Source: Gracilimonas sp965227785
Lineage (GTDB): Bacteria; Bacteroidota; Rhodothermia; Balneolales; Balneolaceae
Assembly: GCF_965227785.1 (NCBI RefSeq)
Contig: NZ_OZ245785.1
Span: 1,302,001 to 1,366,000 of the forward strand
Direction: 5' to 3'
DNA length: 64,000 bases
Shown: one piece after another, positions 25,936-35,900 of the stretch
Position numbering within the stretch: position 1 is the first letter of the stretch
Layout: each line of letters starts with the position of its first letter
Program-made: the position numbers and the translations under genes
Notes under the pieces: model-generated
Database searches by the model: none
What the model was told of the DNA's origin: nothing
The model's input: the letters and a program-made list of their open reading frames with translations, nothing else

Positions 25936-26973
25936 ATGAAAAAAGTAGTCACATTCGGAGAAATCATGCTCAGACTTTCTCCACCTGGATTCTTAAGATT
26001 TTCTCAGGCTAATTCTTTTGATGTAATTTATGGTGGAGGAGAGTCAAATGTCGCCGTATCGCTTGCTAATTACGGCATACCAGTTGAATTTGTAACCCGG
26101 TTACCCAATAATGACATAGGCGAATGTGCCCTTATGGAAATGCGTAAGCGAAACGTGGGCACCAACCATATTATACGGGGAGGTGAGCGCCTGGGTATTT
26201 ATTTCCTGGAAACCGGAGCCGTGAGCCGGGGAAGCAAAGTGGTTTATGATCGTGCTCATTCCGCAATATCTACCATCCAAAAAGGAGATATAGATTGGGA
26301 AAAGGTCTTTGACGGAGCTGGTTGGTTCCACTGGACAGGCATCACCCCTGCCCTATCTCAGGGAGCTGCGGATGTGACCCTTGAGGCTATCAAAGCAGCG
26401 AATGAATTAGGAGTGACTGTTTCCACCGACCTGAACTACCGTGCAAAGCTTTGGAAGTACGGAAAAGAGCCCGGTGATATTATGCCTGCTCTTGTAGAAG
26501 GGTGTGATGTCATTCTTGGGAATGAGGAAGATGCAGAGAAACATTTTGGGATTGAACCTGATAATGTGGATATCACCAAAGGAGAATCGATGGACAGCCA
26601 GGCATACCTTTCTGTTTGCAAGAAACTAAAAGAGCGCTTCCCCAGGGCCCAAAAAATCATTACAACTTTGAGGGGATCCATCAGTGCCTCCCACAATAGC
26701 TGGTCGGGAGTACTCTACAACGGAGACAATTTTTTAGAAACCAACACCTATCAAATAACAGATATTGTAGACCGTGTTGGTGGAGGCGATTCCTTTATGG
26801 GCGGGCTCATTTATGGGCTTCTTACCTACGAAGGAGATGATCAAAAAGCACTGGATTTTGCTGTTGCCGCTTCCTGCCTGAAGCATACGATTTATGGCGA
26901 CGCAAACCTGGTTACGGTTGATGAAGTTGAGAAGCTGATGGGTGGAGATGCATCCGGGCGTGTTTCAAGATAA
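25936..26973 (+). CDS. kdgK: 2-keto-3-deoxygluconate kinase KdgK
   Basis: PfkB-family sugar kinase (345 residues) that phosphorylates KDG to KDPG. Substrate-side features include FGEIMLRLSPPG (7-18) and the GGGESNVAVSLA glycine-rich turn (33-44). The ATP-site signature is VDRVGGGDSFMGG (278-290) with catalytic Asp285. KdgK assignment rather than another PfkB kinase rests on position between kduID, uxuA and eda, the two arms that make and use KDG. Spacing of 14 nt from lacI suggests co-transcription. Confidence 0.92.
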   Translation: MKKVVTFGEIMLRLSPPGFLRFSQANSFDVIYGGGESNVAVSLANYGIPVEFVTRLPNNDIGECALMEMRKRNVGTNHIIRGGERLGIYFLETGAVSRGSKVVYDRAHSAISTIQKGDIDWEKVFDGAGWFHWTGITPALSQGAADVTLEAIKAANELGVTVSTDLNYRAKLWKYGKEPGDIMPALVEGCDVILGNEEDAEKHFGIEPDNVDITKGESMDSQAYLSVCKKLKERFPRAQKIITTLRGSISASHNSWSGVLYNGDNFLETNTYQITDIVDRVGGGDSFMGGLIYGLLTYEGDDQKALDFAVAASCLKHTIYGDANLVTVDEVEKLMGGDASGRVSR

Positions 26974-27002
26974 GACCTTTAACCAAATTCAAAGAAACCA
27001 CC

Positions 27003-28172
27003 ATGAAATTAAAATATACCTGGCGCTGGTACGGCTCTGAGGATCCTGTTAGTCTGAAAGACATCCGACAAACCGGAGCCACCGGGATTGTGACTGCCTT
27101 ACATCACATACCCGCGGGGCAAGCATGGTCGGTTGATGAAATTCAGAAAAGAAAGCGGAAAATAGAAGCTGGAGGTCTTCGATGGTCGGTGGTAGAAAGT
27201 GTACCGGTTCATGAAGACATCAAGCAAAGATCCGGAAACTATAAAACTTACATTCAGAATTACCAACAAACCTTGCGTAATCTCTCTTTATGTGAGATCA
27301 GAACGGTTTGTTATAATTTTATGCCGGTACTGGACTGGACTCGTACCCACCTGAAACACCCCTTAAGTAATGGTGCTTATGCATTGAAGTTTGACAAGAC
27401 GGCTTTTGCTGCTTTTGACCTTTTTATCTTGAATCGTATGAACGCGCAAGAAGATTACAGCAATTCTGAGATACAGAAAGCGGAATCCTACTTTAAAGCG
27501 ATGAGACAGGAGTCCATCCAGCAGCTTACCGATACAATTATTGCCGGACTGCCGGGCGGCCACAAAGGATACTCTCTGAAAGCATTCAAAGAAATGCTTT
27601 CCCTATATCTGGGCATTGGTTCAGACGAACTAAAAGCGAACCTTTACTATTTTTTGGAGCAGGTTATCCCGATAGCTGAAGAACATAAAGTATTGATGTG
27701 CATCCATCCCGATGACCCCCCCTTCCCCATCCTGGGATTGCCCCGTGTGGTAAGTAAGAGGGAGGATATCAGCCAGCTCCTGAATAAGGTAGACTCCAAG
27801 TATAATGGCATAACCTTTTGTACCGGTTCCCTTGGAGCCCGAGCAGATAACGACTTACAGGCGATGGCCTCTGAATTTGCCGACCGCATACATTTTCTAC
27901 ATCTGCGAAGTATACAAAGAGAAAGTGACGGAAGCTTTTATGAAGCTGACCACCTGGAAGGAGATTCCAATACTGTCGGGGTTATGAAAGCTGTTCTGGA
28001 ATCGCCTAAACTCGATGAAGATCATATGATACCTGTGCGCCCCGATCACGGACATGAAATACTGGATGATATCGGCAGAAAAACCAATGCTGGGTATTCC
28101 TGTATTGGGCGACTTAAGGGTTTAAGTGAACTTCGGGGAATGGAACAGGGCCTCAGAGTCAACATGACTTAA
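27003..28172 (+). CDS. uxuA: Mannonate dehydratase UxuA
   Basis: Dehydrates D-mannonate to KDG; 389 residues, close to the family's usual 394. The N-terminus TWRWYGSEDPVSL and the GATGIVTALHHIP segment are typical, as are NFMPVLDWTRT, the CIHPDDPP metal-site block, FCTGSLGAR, HFLHLRSIQRE and VRPDHGH. It joins the galacturonate/glucuronate branch to the KduID branch at KDG. It lies 29 nt after kdgK. The gap after it (98 nt) is the longest in the run before the TRAP genes and could hold a weak internal promoter. Confidence 0.95.
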   Translation: MKLKYTWRWYGSEDPVSLKDIRQTGATGIVTALHHIPAGQAWSVDEIQKRKRKIEAGGLRWSVVESVPVHEDIKQRSGNYKTYIQNYQQTLRNLSLCEIRTVCYNFMPVLDWTRTHLKHPLSNGAYALKFDKTAFAAFDLFILNRMNAQEDYSNSEIQKAESYFKAMRQESIQQLTDTIIAGLPGGHKGYSLKAFKEMLSLYLGIGSDELKANLYYFLEQVIPIAEEHKVLMCIHPDDPPFPILGLPRVVSKREDISQLLNKVDSKYNGITFCTGSLGARADNDLQAMASEFADRIHFLHLRSIQRESDGSFYEADHLEGDSNTVGVMKAVLESPKLDEDHMIPVRPDHGHEILDDIGRKTNAGYSCIGRLKGLSELRGMEQGLRVNMT

Positions 28173-28270
28173 CTAGTTTTGGAAGCGGTTTTAGTTGAAT
28201 TTGAAGACACACATGATTTACTTGAAGCATTTTAAATTTCACTCTTATTTAAAAAAACTGAATTAAACCA

Positions 28271-28942
28271 ATGGCCAGATTTTCACGCATAGAGGTTGCC
28301 AGTGTAATGGAAGAAACCGGGCTCGTACCGCTCTTCTACCACAGAGATATTGAAACCTGTAAGAAAGTACTGACGGCTTGTTATAAAGGCGGCGCCCGCA
28401 TACTTGAATTTACAAATCGGGGTGATTTTGCCCATGAGGTATTCGGTGAACTCAACAAATTTGCAGAAAAAGAACTCCCAGAAATGATACTGGGGGTAGG
28501 GTCAGTAACCGATGCCGGCACCGCTTCAATGTATATGCAGCTGGGGGCTAACTTTGTGGTAACTCCGGTTTTCAGGGAAGATATTGCTATTGTTTGCAAT
28601 CGTCGGAAAGTACTATGGTCACCCGGCTGTGGGTCCCTCACCGAAATTGCCACGGCGGAAGAATATGGGGCCGAGATAATTAAGGTATTTCCCGGCAGTC
28701 AGTTAGGCCCCGGATTCGTGAAAGCTATCAAAGCACCCTGCCCATGGACCAGTATAATGCCTACAGGCGGTGTGTCGGCTGAAAAAGAAAATCTGGAAAG
28801 CTGGTTTAATGCAGGTGTGACTTGTGTGGGCATGGGTTCAAAACTGGTCACTAAAGAATTCCTCGCAAGCAAAGATTTCAGCGGACTCGAAGGTCATATC
28901 CGCAATACTCTTGAACTGATTAAGTCAATCCGAAATGCATAA
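28271..28942 (+). CDS. eda: KDPG / KHG aldolase Eda
   Basis: Class I aldolase (223 residues) that cleaves 2-keto-3-deoxy-6-phosphogluconate to pyruvate and glyceraldehyde-3-phosphate, the last step of the pathway. The Schiff-base Lys138 lies in IIKVFPGSQLG, the general acid/base Glu46 in ARILEFTNRG and the phosphate site in MPTGGVS (163-169). A single beta/alpha barrel without extra domains. The 3' end overlaps the start of the DctP gene by eight bases, so translation of the two is probably coupled. Confidence 0.95.
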   Translation: MARFSRIEVASVMEETGLVPLFYHRDIETCKKVLTACYKGGARILEFTNRGDFAHEVFGELNKFAEKELPEMILGVGSVTDAGTASMYMQLGANFVVTPVFREDIAIVCNRRKVLWSPGCGSLTEIATAEEYGAEIIKVFPGSQLGPGFVKAIKAPCPWTSIMPTGGVSAEKENLESWFNAGVTCVGMGSKLVTKEFLASKDFSGLEGHIRNTLELIKSIRNA

Positions 28943-29939
28943 GCAACCTATACTTTTTATTGTCTTTCCATTATTATTACTTCTGTCTTTTTCCGGATGT
29001 GGAGAAGTGTCCACTAACGAAAAGAAAATCCGCCTTGCTCATGCCCTGAGTACCTCTCACCCAGTTCATAAGGGTATGGTTCGTATGGCTGAAGTTGTGG
29101 AAGAAAAATCCGGGGGGAAACTTACGATTACCATTTTCCCCAGTCAGCAATTGGGCTCTGAACGGGAAGCCTTGGAGCTGCTTCAAATCGGAAGTATAGG
29201 AATGACAAAAGTTTCGTCTGCAGCCCTTGAGAATTTTGTACCCGAACTCCGGGTCTACAGTCTTCCCTACTTATTCAAGAACGATGAACATATTCTGAAT
29301 GTACTTAACGGGGAAGTTGGACGGGAACTGCTTTTGGCCGGCGAAGACTACTGGCTGCGAGGTTTAACTTATTATGACGCGGGCCAGCGCAGCTTTTATA
29401 CGGAAGACCGTCCTATCGAAACACCGGAAGATCTTGAGGGACTTAAGATTCGGGTAATGGAAAGCCAGATGGCCGTTAATATGGTTAACGAACTGGGGGG
29501 CTCACCCACCCCTATTTCATGGGGAGAGTTATATACAGCACTTCAGCAGGGTGTGGTGGACGGAGCAGAAAATAATCCTCCTTCATTTTTATCCTCACGC
29601 CATTATGAAGTGGCCAAATATTACAGTCTCGATGAGCATACCATGCTGCCGGATCTTCTGCTTATCAGTACCCTGCAATGGGAAAACCTGAGCAAGCAGG
29701 AACAGACTTGGTTGCAGGAAGCGGCCGACTCCTCAGCTGTATATCAGCGACAGATATGGGCGGAAGCTGAAGAGGAAGCCCTGAAGGTTGTACAAGAGGC
29801 TGGAGTGGAAATAAACTACCCAGACAAGCAGCCTTTTATCGAAATGACAAAACCTATTTACGAAAGTTATCGTGAATCTGATCCCGAATTTTATCAACTA
29901 ATCCAGCGTATTCTGGATGAACAGCCGACCGAAAACTGA
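28935..29939 (+). CDS. dctP: TRAP transporter substrate-binding protein, lipoprotein type
   Basis: Solute receptor of a tripartite ATP-independent transporter (334 residues). The signal peptide ends in a lipobox (LLSFSGC), so the receptor is probably tethered to a membrane, less common than the free periplasmic form. The DctP fold is clear: IRLAHALSTSHPVHKGM, FPSQQLGSEREALE, the RVMESQMAVNMVNELGGSPT arginine-containing ligand block and ALQQGVVDGAENNP. Most pectin-locus DctP proteins bind uronates, so galacturonate or the unsaturated uronate is the expected ligand. It overlaps eda and is followed two bases later by dctQ. Confidence 0.92.
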   Translation: MHKQPILFIVFPLLLLLSFSGCGEVSTNEKKIRLAHALSTSHPVHKGMVRMAEVVEEKSGGKLTITIFPSQQLGSEREALELLQIGSIGMTKVSSAALENFVPELRVYSLPYLFKNDEHILNVLNGEVGRELLLAGEDYWLRGLTYYDAGQRSFYTEDRPIETPEDLEGLKIRVMESQMAVNMVNELGGSPTPISWGELYTALQQGVVDGAENNPPSFLSSRHYEVAKYYSLDEHTMLPDLLLISTLQWENLSKQEQTWLQEAADSSAVYQRQIWAEAEEEALKVVQEAGVEINYPDKQPFIEMTKPIYESYRESDPEFYQLIQRILDEQPTEN

Positions 29940-29941
29940 TT

Positions 29942-30433
29942 ATGAAAACATTTGACCGATTTCTCGAATATTTCCTGGCTACTCTGATGGCTCTAATGTT
30001 ACTTAGTGTATGCTGGCAGGTATTAACCCGCTATGTTTTTACCTCCCCCAGTTCATTTACGGATGAGCTAGCCCGTTACCTTCTAATTTGGATAGGTACG
30101 CTGGGAGCTGCATATGCATCCGGAAAACGACTACACCTTGCCATTGATCTTTTCCCAAGTAGTTTGCAAGGTAAATCCAAATACAGGCTTTCGGTATTTC
30201 TGAATGTACTCATCATCTTGTTTGCATTTGCCGTACTTGTAGTAGGGGGTTCACGTTTAGTTTATATCACTTATACCCTGGGGCAGGTCTCAGCTGCCAT
30301 GCAGTTACCACTGGCATATGTTTACACCATTCTACCCATCAGCGGATTACTGATTGTATACTATAAAATCAGGGATATCATGCTAATGAGCACTGAAAAT
30401 CCCGACCTCAACTCTCAAAATAATCCCTCTTAA
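29942..30433 (+). CDS. dctQ: TRAP transporter small permease subunit
   Basis: A 163-residue membrane protein with four predicted helices, the standard size for DctQ. Typical elements are CWQVLTRYVFTSPSSFTDELARYLLIW and the GAAYASGKRLHLAIDLF loop after helix 2. It acts with the large permease to couple uptake to a sodium gradient. The start lies two bases past the dctP stop and dctM starts 12 nt after it. Confidence 0.93.
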   Translation: MKTFDRFLEYFLATLMALMLLSVCWQVLTRYVFTSPSSFTDELARYLLIWIGTLGAAYASGKRLHLAIDLFPSSLQGKSKYRLSVFLNVLIILFAFAVLVVGGSRLVYITYTLGQVSAAMQLPLAYVYTILPISGLLIVYYKIRDIMLMSTENPDLNSQNNPS

Positions 30434-30445
30434 CTAAGGTATCTC

Positions 30446-31741
30446 ATGGTTATAACAGAAGTATTGATCCTGGTTTTAAGTTTTATAATTTTATTAGGTA
30501 TTGGTCTGCCCATTGCCTGGAGTATCGGTTTGTCAGGTTTGCTAACACTACTGGTAAGCATCGATACTATTCCTGCTTTCACCACGCTTGCTCAGCGTAT
30601 GGGGACCGGTCTGGATAGTTTTACCCTCCTCGCCATCCCCTTCTTCATACTAGCCGGACAATTGATTAACAAAGGCGGATTGGCCCAACGGCTCATTAAA
30701 CTTGCCAAAGACCTAATGGGCTCCCTGCCCGGCGGGCTTGCTCACGTAAATATTGTTGCAGCCATGTTATTTGGAGCCATTGCCGGTTCGGCTGTAGCTG
30801 CCGCATCAGCTATTGGTTCCATTTTGGGTCCGCGAATGGAAAAAGAAGGGTACAGCAAAGAATTCTCTGCGGCTGTAAATATTACCTCTTCTACTACCGG
30901 CCTGCTTATCCCACCCTCCAATATTTTGATTATCTACTCATTGGCCAGTGGGGGCGTTTCTATTGCGGCACTCTTTCTTGCAGGATATCTACCTGGAATA
31001 TTGACGGGATTGACCCTGATGATCGTAGCCGCGTTCTGGGCAAAAAAGAAAGACTTCCCGGTAGGTGAGCGTACAAAGTTAGCCGAAGTAGCAAAGAGTT
31101 TTGTAAAAGCCTTTCCCGCTTTGTTGCTCCTTATTATTGTGATTGGCGGTATTATTGCCGGAATCTTTACGGCAACAGAAGCTTCCGCGATTGCTGTTGT
31201 TTACACACTAATCCTGGGTTTTATGTACAGGGAACTCACTTTAAAAGAATTGCCCCAGGTTTTTCTTGAATCAGTAAAAACGACATCCATCGTGATGCTG
31301 CTTATTGCGGCATCCATTGCCATGTCCTGGGTAATGTCGTTTGAAGAAATTCCACAAAATGTAACCGAAGCATTGCTTTCTTTGAGCGACAACAAAGTGG
31401 TCATCCTGCTGATGATTAATGTCATACTGCTATTTGTGGGTACCTTTATGGATATGACTCCGGCTGTACTCATTTTCACCCCTATTTTCCTTCCTATTGT
31501 AATGGAACTAGGAATAGAGCCGGTTCACTTTGGAATCATCATGATCCTGAACCTCTCTATTGGCTTATGTACACCTCCTGTTGGAACCATACTGTTTGTG
31601 GGTGTGGGTGTAGCTAAGACCACCATTGTCAAAGTCATAAAACCCTTATTACCACTATTTATAGCGATGATAGTTGCCTTGATGGTAATTACCTATTTCC
31701 CACAAATCAGCTTGTGGCTTCCGGATCTATTTGGATTTTAA
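30446..31741 (+). CDS. dctM: TRAP transporter large permease subunit
   Basis: The ion-coupled translocation subunit (431 residues, about 12 helices). Recognisable DctM blocks include PFFILAGQLINKGGLAQRLI, GAIAGSAVAAASAIGSI, the ITSSTTGLLIPPSNILIIY stretch with its P-P-S element, FTATEASAIAVVY and GLCTPPVGTILFVG. It is the last gene of the rightward run; ten bases later lies the 3' end of the convergent FBPase gene. No hairpin terminator is visible between them. Confidence 0.95.
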   Translation: MVITEVLILVLSFIILLGIGLPIAWSIGLSGLLTLLVSIDTIPAFTTLAQRMGTGLDSFTLLAIPFFILAGQLINKGGLAQRLIKLAKDLMGSLPGGLAHVNIVAAMLFGAIAGSAVAAASAIGSILGPRMEKEGYSKEFSAAVNITSSTTGLLIPPSNILIIYSLASGGVSIAALFLAGYLPGILTGLTLMIVAAFWAKKKDFPVGERTKLAEVAKSFVKAFPALLLLIIVIGGIIAGIFTATEASAIAVVYTLILGFMYRELTLKELPQVFLESVKTTSIVMLLIAASIAMSWVMSFEEIPQNVTEALLSLSDNKVVILLMINVILLFVGTFMDMTPAVLIFTPIFLPIVMELGIEPVHFGIIMILNLSIGLCTPPVGTILFVGVGVAKTTIVKVIKPLLPLFIAMIVALMVITYFPQISLWLPDLFGF

Positions 31742-31750
31742 TAAGTGAGT

Positions 31751-32761
31751 TTAATCCGCTGAATCAACATCCACAAAGAATTCCCGAAGTTTTTCTACAT
31801 TCTTTTTTGAGCCAATGTATATAGGGGTACATTCATGAAGTGATGTAGGCTCAATTTCCATAATTCTTTTTTTCCCGTCGATAGCCAAACCTCCAGCCTG
31901 CTCTATAATAAAGCTTAGGGGATTACATTCATACATTAAGCGAAGCTTACCATTGGGATACTTCGAACTATCCGGGTACATAAAAATGCCTCCCTGCAAC
32001 AGGGTTCGGTGAACATCCGCTGCCATACAACCCACATAGCGGGCTTTGTACGGCCGGCCCGTGTCTGCATCAATTTCCTGGCAATACTTGACGTATTTCT
32101 TTAAACCAGGATCCCAGAAATTATAGCTTCCTTCATCGGCACTGTAGATATTTCCATACTCGGGAATTTTCACATTTTCATGGCTTAAGATAAATTCTCC
32201 AATACTTGGATCCAGGGTAAAAATACGAACCCCCAACCCTGTAGTATATGCAAGCACCGTACTCGATCCATAAAGAACATAACCTGCGGCTACCTGTTTC
32301 TCCCCAAGTTGTAGAGCATCTTCTTCTGTAAGTTTATTCTTCTTCTCATTCCCTTGGCGCATGTATATCGAAAAGATGCTGCCTATCGACACACTAACAT
32401 CGATGTTTGATGAACCATCCAGTGGATCCATGTATACTATATATTTGCCTGCTTCTCCACTTAGATGAACAACTCCCTTATTTTCTTCGGATATCACCAT
32501 ACAGGTAATATTTGAACGACTTAGAGCGGAAATAAGCTGTTCGTTGGCAAAGATATCCAGCTTCTTCTGACTTTCCCCGTGTACATTTTCTGATTCCACG
32601 TATCCAAGGATGTTGGTGATGCCTGCCTTGTTCACTTCCCTCGAAATGATCTTGGCAGCCAAACCAATATCCCTCAAAAGCTGTGATAGGTCGCCGGTGG
32701 CACCGGGAAATTTATTCTGTGCCCGTATAATATATTCTTCCAAGGTGGTTAAATCTTTCAT
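31751..32761 (-). CDS. fbp: Fructose-1,6-bisphosphatase, class I
   Basis: Hydrolyses fructose-1,6-bisphosphate to fructose-6-phosphate in gluconeogenesis; 336 residues. The metal and substrate motifs are intact: SEENKG (metal-binding glutamates), MDPLDGSSNIDVSVSIGSIF, GYVLYGSSTVLAYTTG and the RYVGCMAADVHRTLLQGGIFMYP substrate block. The start ATG is at 32761. Position facing the uronate locus may be relevant, since pyruvate and triose phosphate from KDPG cleavage require gluconeogenesis to supply hexose phosphates; a shared regulation is not shown. Confidence 0.95.
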   Translation of the reverse strand: MKDLTTLEEYIIRAQNKFPGATGDLSQLLRDIGLAAKIISREVNKAGITNILGYVESENVHGESQKKLDIFANEQLISALSRSNITCMVISEENKGVVHLSGEAGKYIVYMDPLDGSSNIDVSVSIGSIFSIYMRQGNEKKNKLTEEDALQLGEKQVAAGYVLYGSSTVLAYTTGLGVRIFTLDPSIGEFILSHENVKIPEYGNIYSADEGSYNFWDPGLKKYVKYCQEIDADTGRPYKARYVGCMAADVHRTLLQGGIFMYPDSSKYPNGKLRLMYECNPLSFIIEQAGGLAIDGKKRIMEIEPTSLHECTPIYIGSKKNVEKLREFFVDVDSAD

Positions 32762-32893
32762 AAGTATCCCTTTGTCAGCTGTAATAAAAACTGTTTAGGT
32801 TAATAGTGGTTACTTTTTCTGTGTTCCTAACTGACTAGTAGTCCCGTTCTTATTTGGCATTGAATGGGAAGTGTATTCCCAATAGATGTAGAT

Positions 32894-32943
32894 AAAAAAA
32901 ATACACACATCCAGGTTGCCGTCAGGCAGCCTGGATGGTGTAT
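32894..32943 (-). terminator. Rho-independent terminator after the 1147-residue gene
   Basis: A long, near-perfect inverted repeat at 32901-32943 (CATCCAGG and TGCC arms with a GTCA loop and two unpaired positions) lies 54 nt beyond the stop of the repeat protein. On the minus strand it is followed by eight T residues (complement of 32894-32901). This ends the leftward transcript before the FBPase gene. Confidence 0.88.
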
Positions 32944-32996
32944 TATATAGGAGCTAATAGATTAAATTAGCTTTGGCTACAATTTAAAACTTACTA

Positions 32997-35900
32997 TTAC
33001 TTAATGAGTGTAAGCTTGCGTACAGCAGTATAGTTTCCAGCCTTAATTCTATATATGTATAGGCCGGTAGCTAATTGTGATGCATTCCATTTAATCTCGT
33101 AGGAGCCTGCAGCTTTTCTGCCGTTTACTAATTCGGAAACCAGTCGTCCAGTGATATCATATACTTTGATAGATACATCTGTAGCTTCCGGTACATCATA
33201 TCCAATTGTCGTAGTTGGATTGAATGGATTTGGATAATTTTGCTTTAAGGCAAACTCAGTTGGTACCTGATCATTCATTTCGTTTGAAACACCAAGGTTT
33301 CTTGCGATGTTAAGATCAAAAGAAGATTCAGCAAAACGGGTTGTTATGCCTGCCTGAGCAGTCACAGTCCAGATAAGATCGATATCTTCTCCTACTTCAA
33401 CCCCTAGATCAGCGACTACATCGTCGATAGCTTCATAGGTTAAAGTAAGGGTGGTTGCAGCCCCTTCGTTATCAGAAGGTATACTTACTAAGGGGTTAGA
33501 AAAATCTCCACCCACAGAATCAGCATGCCATGTGTACGTAACTGAATCAGGAGCGCTTGGCTCTTCCCAGCTTATAGCTACTTCTGTAGACACATCTCCT
33601 GTAAGGTCCAGTGCAAAACCGTCTTCCGGCGATGTTAAATTAAACGCACCAATTGACGGACCTCCAAATGGTATCAGTAAACTACCGCCATCATAATTTA
33701 TGATAGCTTCTTCAGCCAGATTAAAACCAATCGTGTTGTCGAATACACCAGCTGATAGGGTTAGGTAATCATTTATTGTCATACCGCGAGACTGAGTTAC
33801 CCCTGCTTCATTATCAATGGTTAAAGATCCAATTTGAAGCGGCAAGGCAAATCCGGTCCACTGTTCTATAGAGCCATTAATTACATAATTAGCCTCAGAA
33901 CTGAGTGAAAGTATAGTACTGCCGGATCCTCCTAACTCAAGGTTTCCACCATCAGCAGCGGAGAAGGCTGCGGAGTCGGAACTGGCGAGCGTACCTCCTG
34001 CTTCCAGGGTGAAGTGGTCTCCACTTTCAGAAAGGTTACTCGTTCCCAGATCCAAATAAGCACCTGTTGCTACCCGAATAGGTAAGTGAGAAATATCAAC
34101 TGCCTCAGAGATATTCAGATGCTGAACCGTATCCTGCCCTGCAAAAACAAATGCAGACTCTGAACGTGCATTAGAGTTTTGGGTTTCACCTGCATTAAAG
34201 GTGATACTTCCACCATGCATATACCAATTAACGATAGGCCCGGATCCACGGGAGATAGAAAAGTTGCCACCATCCACAGTGATGTCACCGTAGTGGTTGA
34301 TATTTATTTCTGTTGCTCCACTACCTGTTCCATTGGAAGAGAAAGCAGATGCTTCAGCAGCCATATAAATATCACCCATGATATCAATATTGAGCGAATC
34401 AAAAGAGTCCGGATTGGATAAGTAGAATCTTGCCGTACCGGTATTCATTATGTCAATGTTACCGCCGATGGTGTTATCCATCATACCGAGGTCATTATTC
34501 TCAATATTTCCTGTTGCGTTGATGACCAGGTTATAAAAATCCTGGTTACCATTACCCGGAGCAGATGTCACCGTACCGGTAATTAATGCTGTTGAACCTT
34601 CTGCCCATGTAGCTGTTGGGAAATCCCCGCCGTCTCTGGCATGGTCATAGGTTGATTCTCCGGTTAAAGTAAGGGTTGCACCACCATCTACATCAAACAC
34701 TCCGTAATTGGTGAATACGCCCTCATATGCAAAGTCAGAACCTGAAGCCAGCAGTACTCCTGCAGAGTCCGCAATTTCAAAATATACTTCAGAGTCATAA
34801 GTCACATCATTAGCTGTTAGTGTTTGTCCAGGTACACCATCACTGGCTGTATCAGCTGCAAATACAAAGCTGCGTGTTTGGCCATGTTTATCAATATCGG
34901 AATCACCGATTTCACCACTGTCAATAGTCATATCGCCATATAAAGTCCAAACGGCTCTTCCTCCACTACCGCGACTCACGGAAAGGAACCCACCGTTGGT
35001 GATAGAAATATCGCCCATAACAGTGATGTCATAGTCGAATACATCTCCGGAACCAGTTGCAGTAAACTCTGAGCTTCCTCCATCCACTACAACATCACCC
35101 ATAATGGTGATACTACGTGCTGGGTCACCTGTGTCACCCGCTGAAGTTAACCGGAATTGATTTCCATTGGTGTTGAGAACACTCATACTTCCTCTCAGGG
35201 TGTAATCATCCCAACCGATGTTAATATTTTCAATCTGTCCGGCATTATCCCAGGTATAATTAAAGAAATCCTGTTCTCCGTTATCCGGATCATTGGTTTC
35301 TATACCTGTCAAATGTATCGTCGAGCCATCAGCCCAGGTAGCAGTAGGAATTTCTCCTGCATCATGGTCATGATTATAGGTACCACCAGAGGCTACTGTC
35401 ATAGTCCCTCCGTCAATACTAAGTGTATCGCGAGCACTGATCGTACCATTGACCGTTAACGTTCCTTCCAGAGAAAACTCATCTTCATACTGAAACATAC
35501 TATCAGCTGGTACTACCACATCAGAACCAGATGAAGTGAAGCTGAATGCACCATTATATGATACATCCGGACCGATAGAAATATTTTGAGTGGAGCTTCC
35601 AGCAAATACGACTCGGGAAGAATCTCCGTCATGAGAATCTCTTAGGGTAGCATCGCCCATTACCGCAAAATCACCGCCTAAGGTCCAGGTAGCTTTACCT
35701 CCGCTACCACGGCTGGTGGCAAATGTGGTTCCGCCATGTACTATAACATCTCCATTTACCACAACATTATACGTAGCTGTACTACTTGAGCCCGTTGTTT
35801 CAATAGCACCACTTTCAACAATAACATCACCTTCAATAGTAATAGTCTCACCATCACCACTGCCAGAATCGGTCAAGCGAAAACGGTTAGAGCCGGTATC

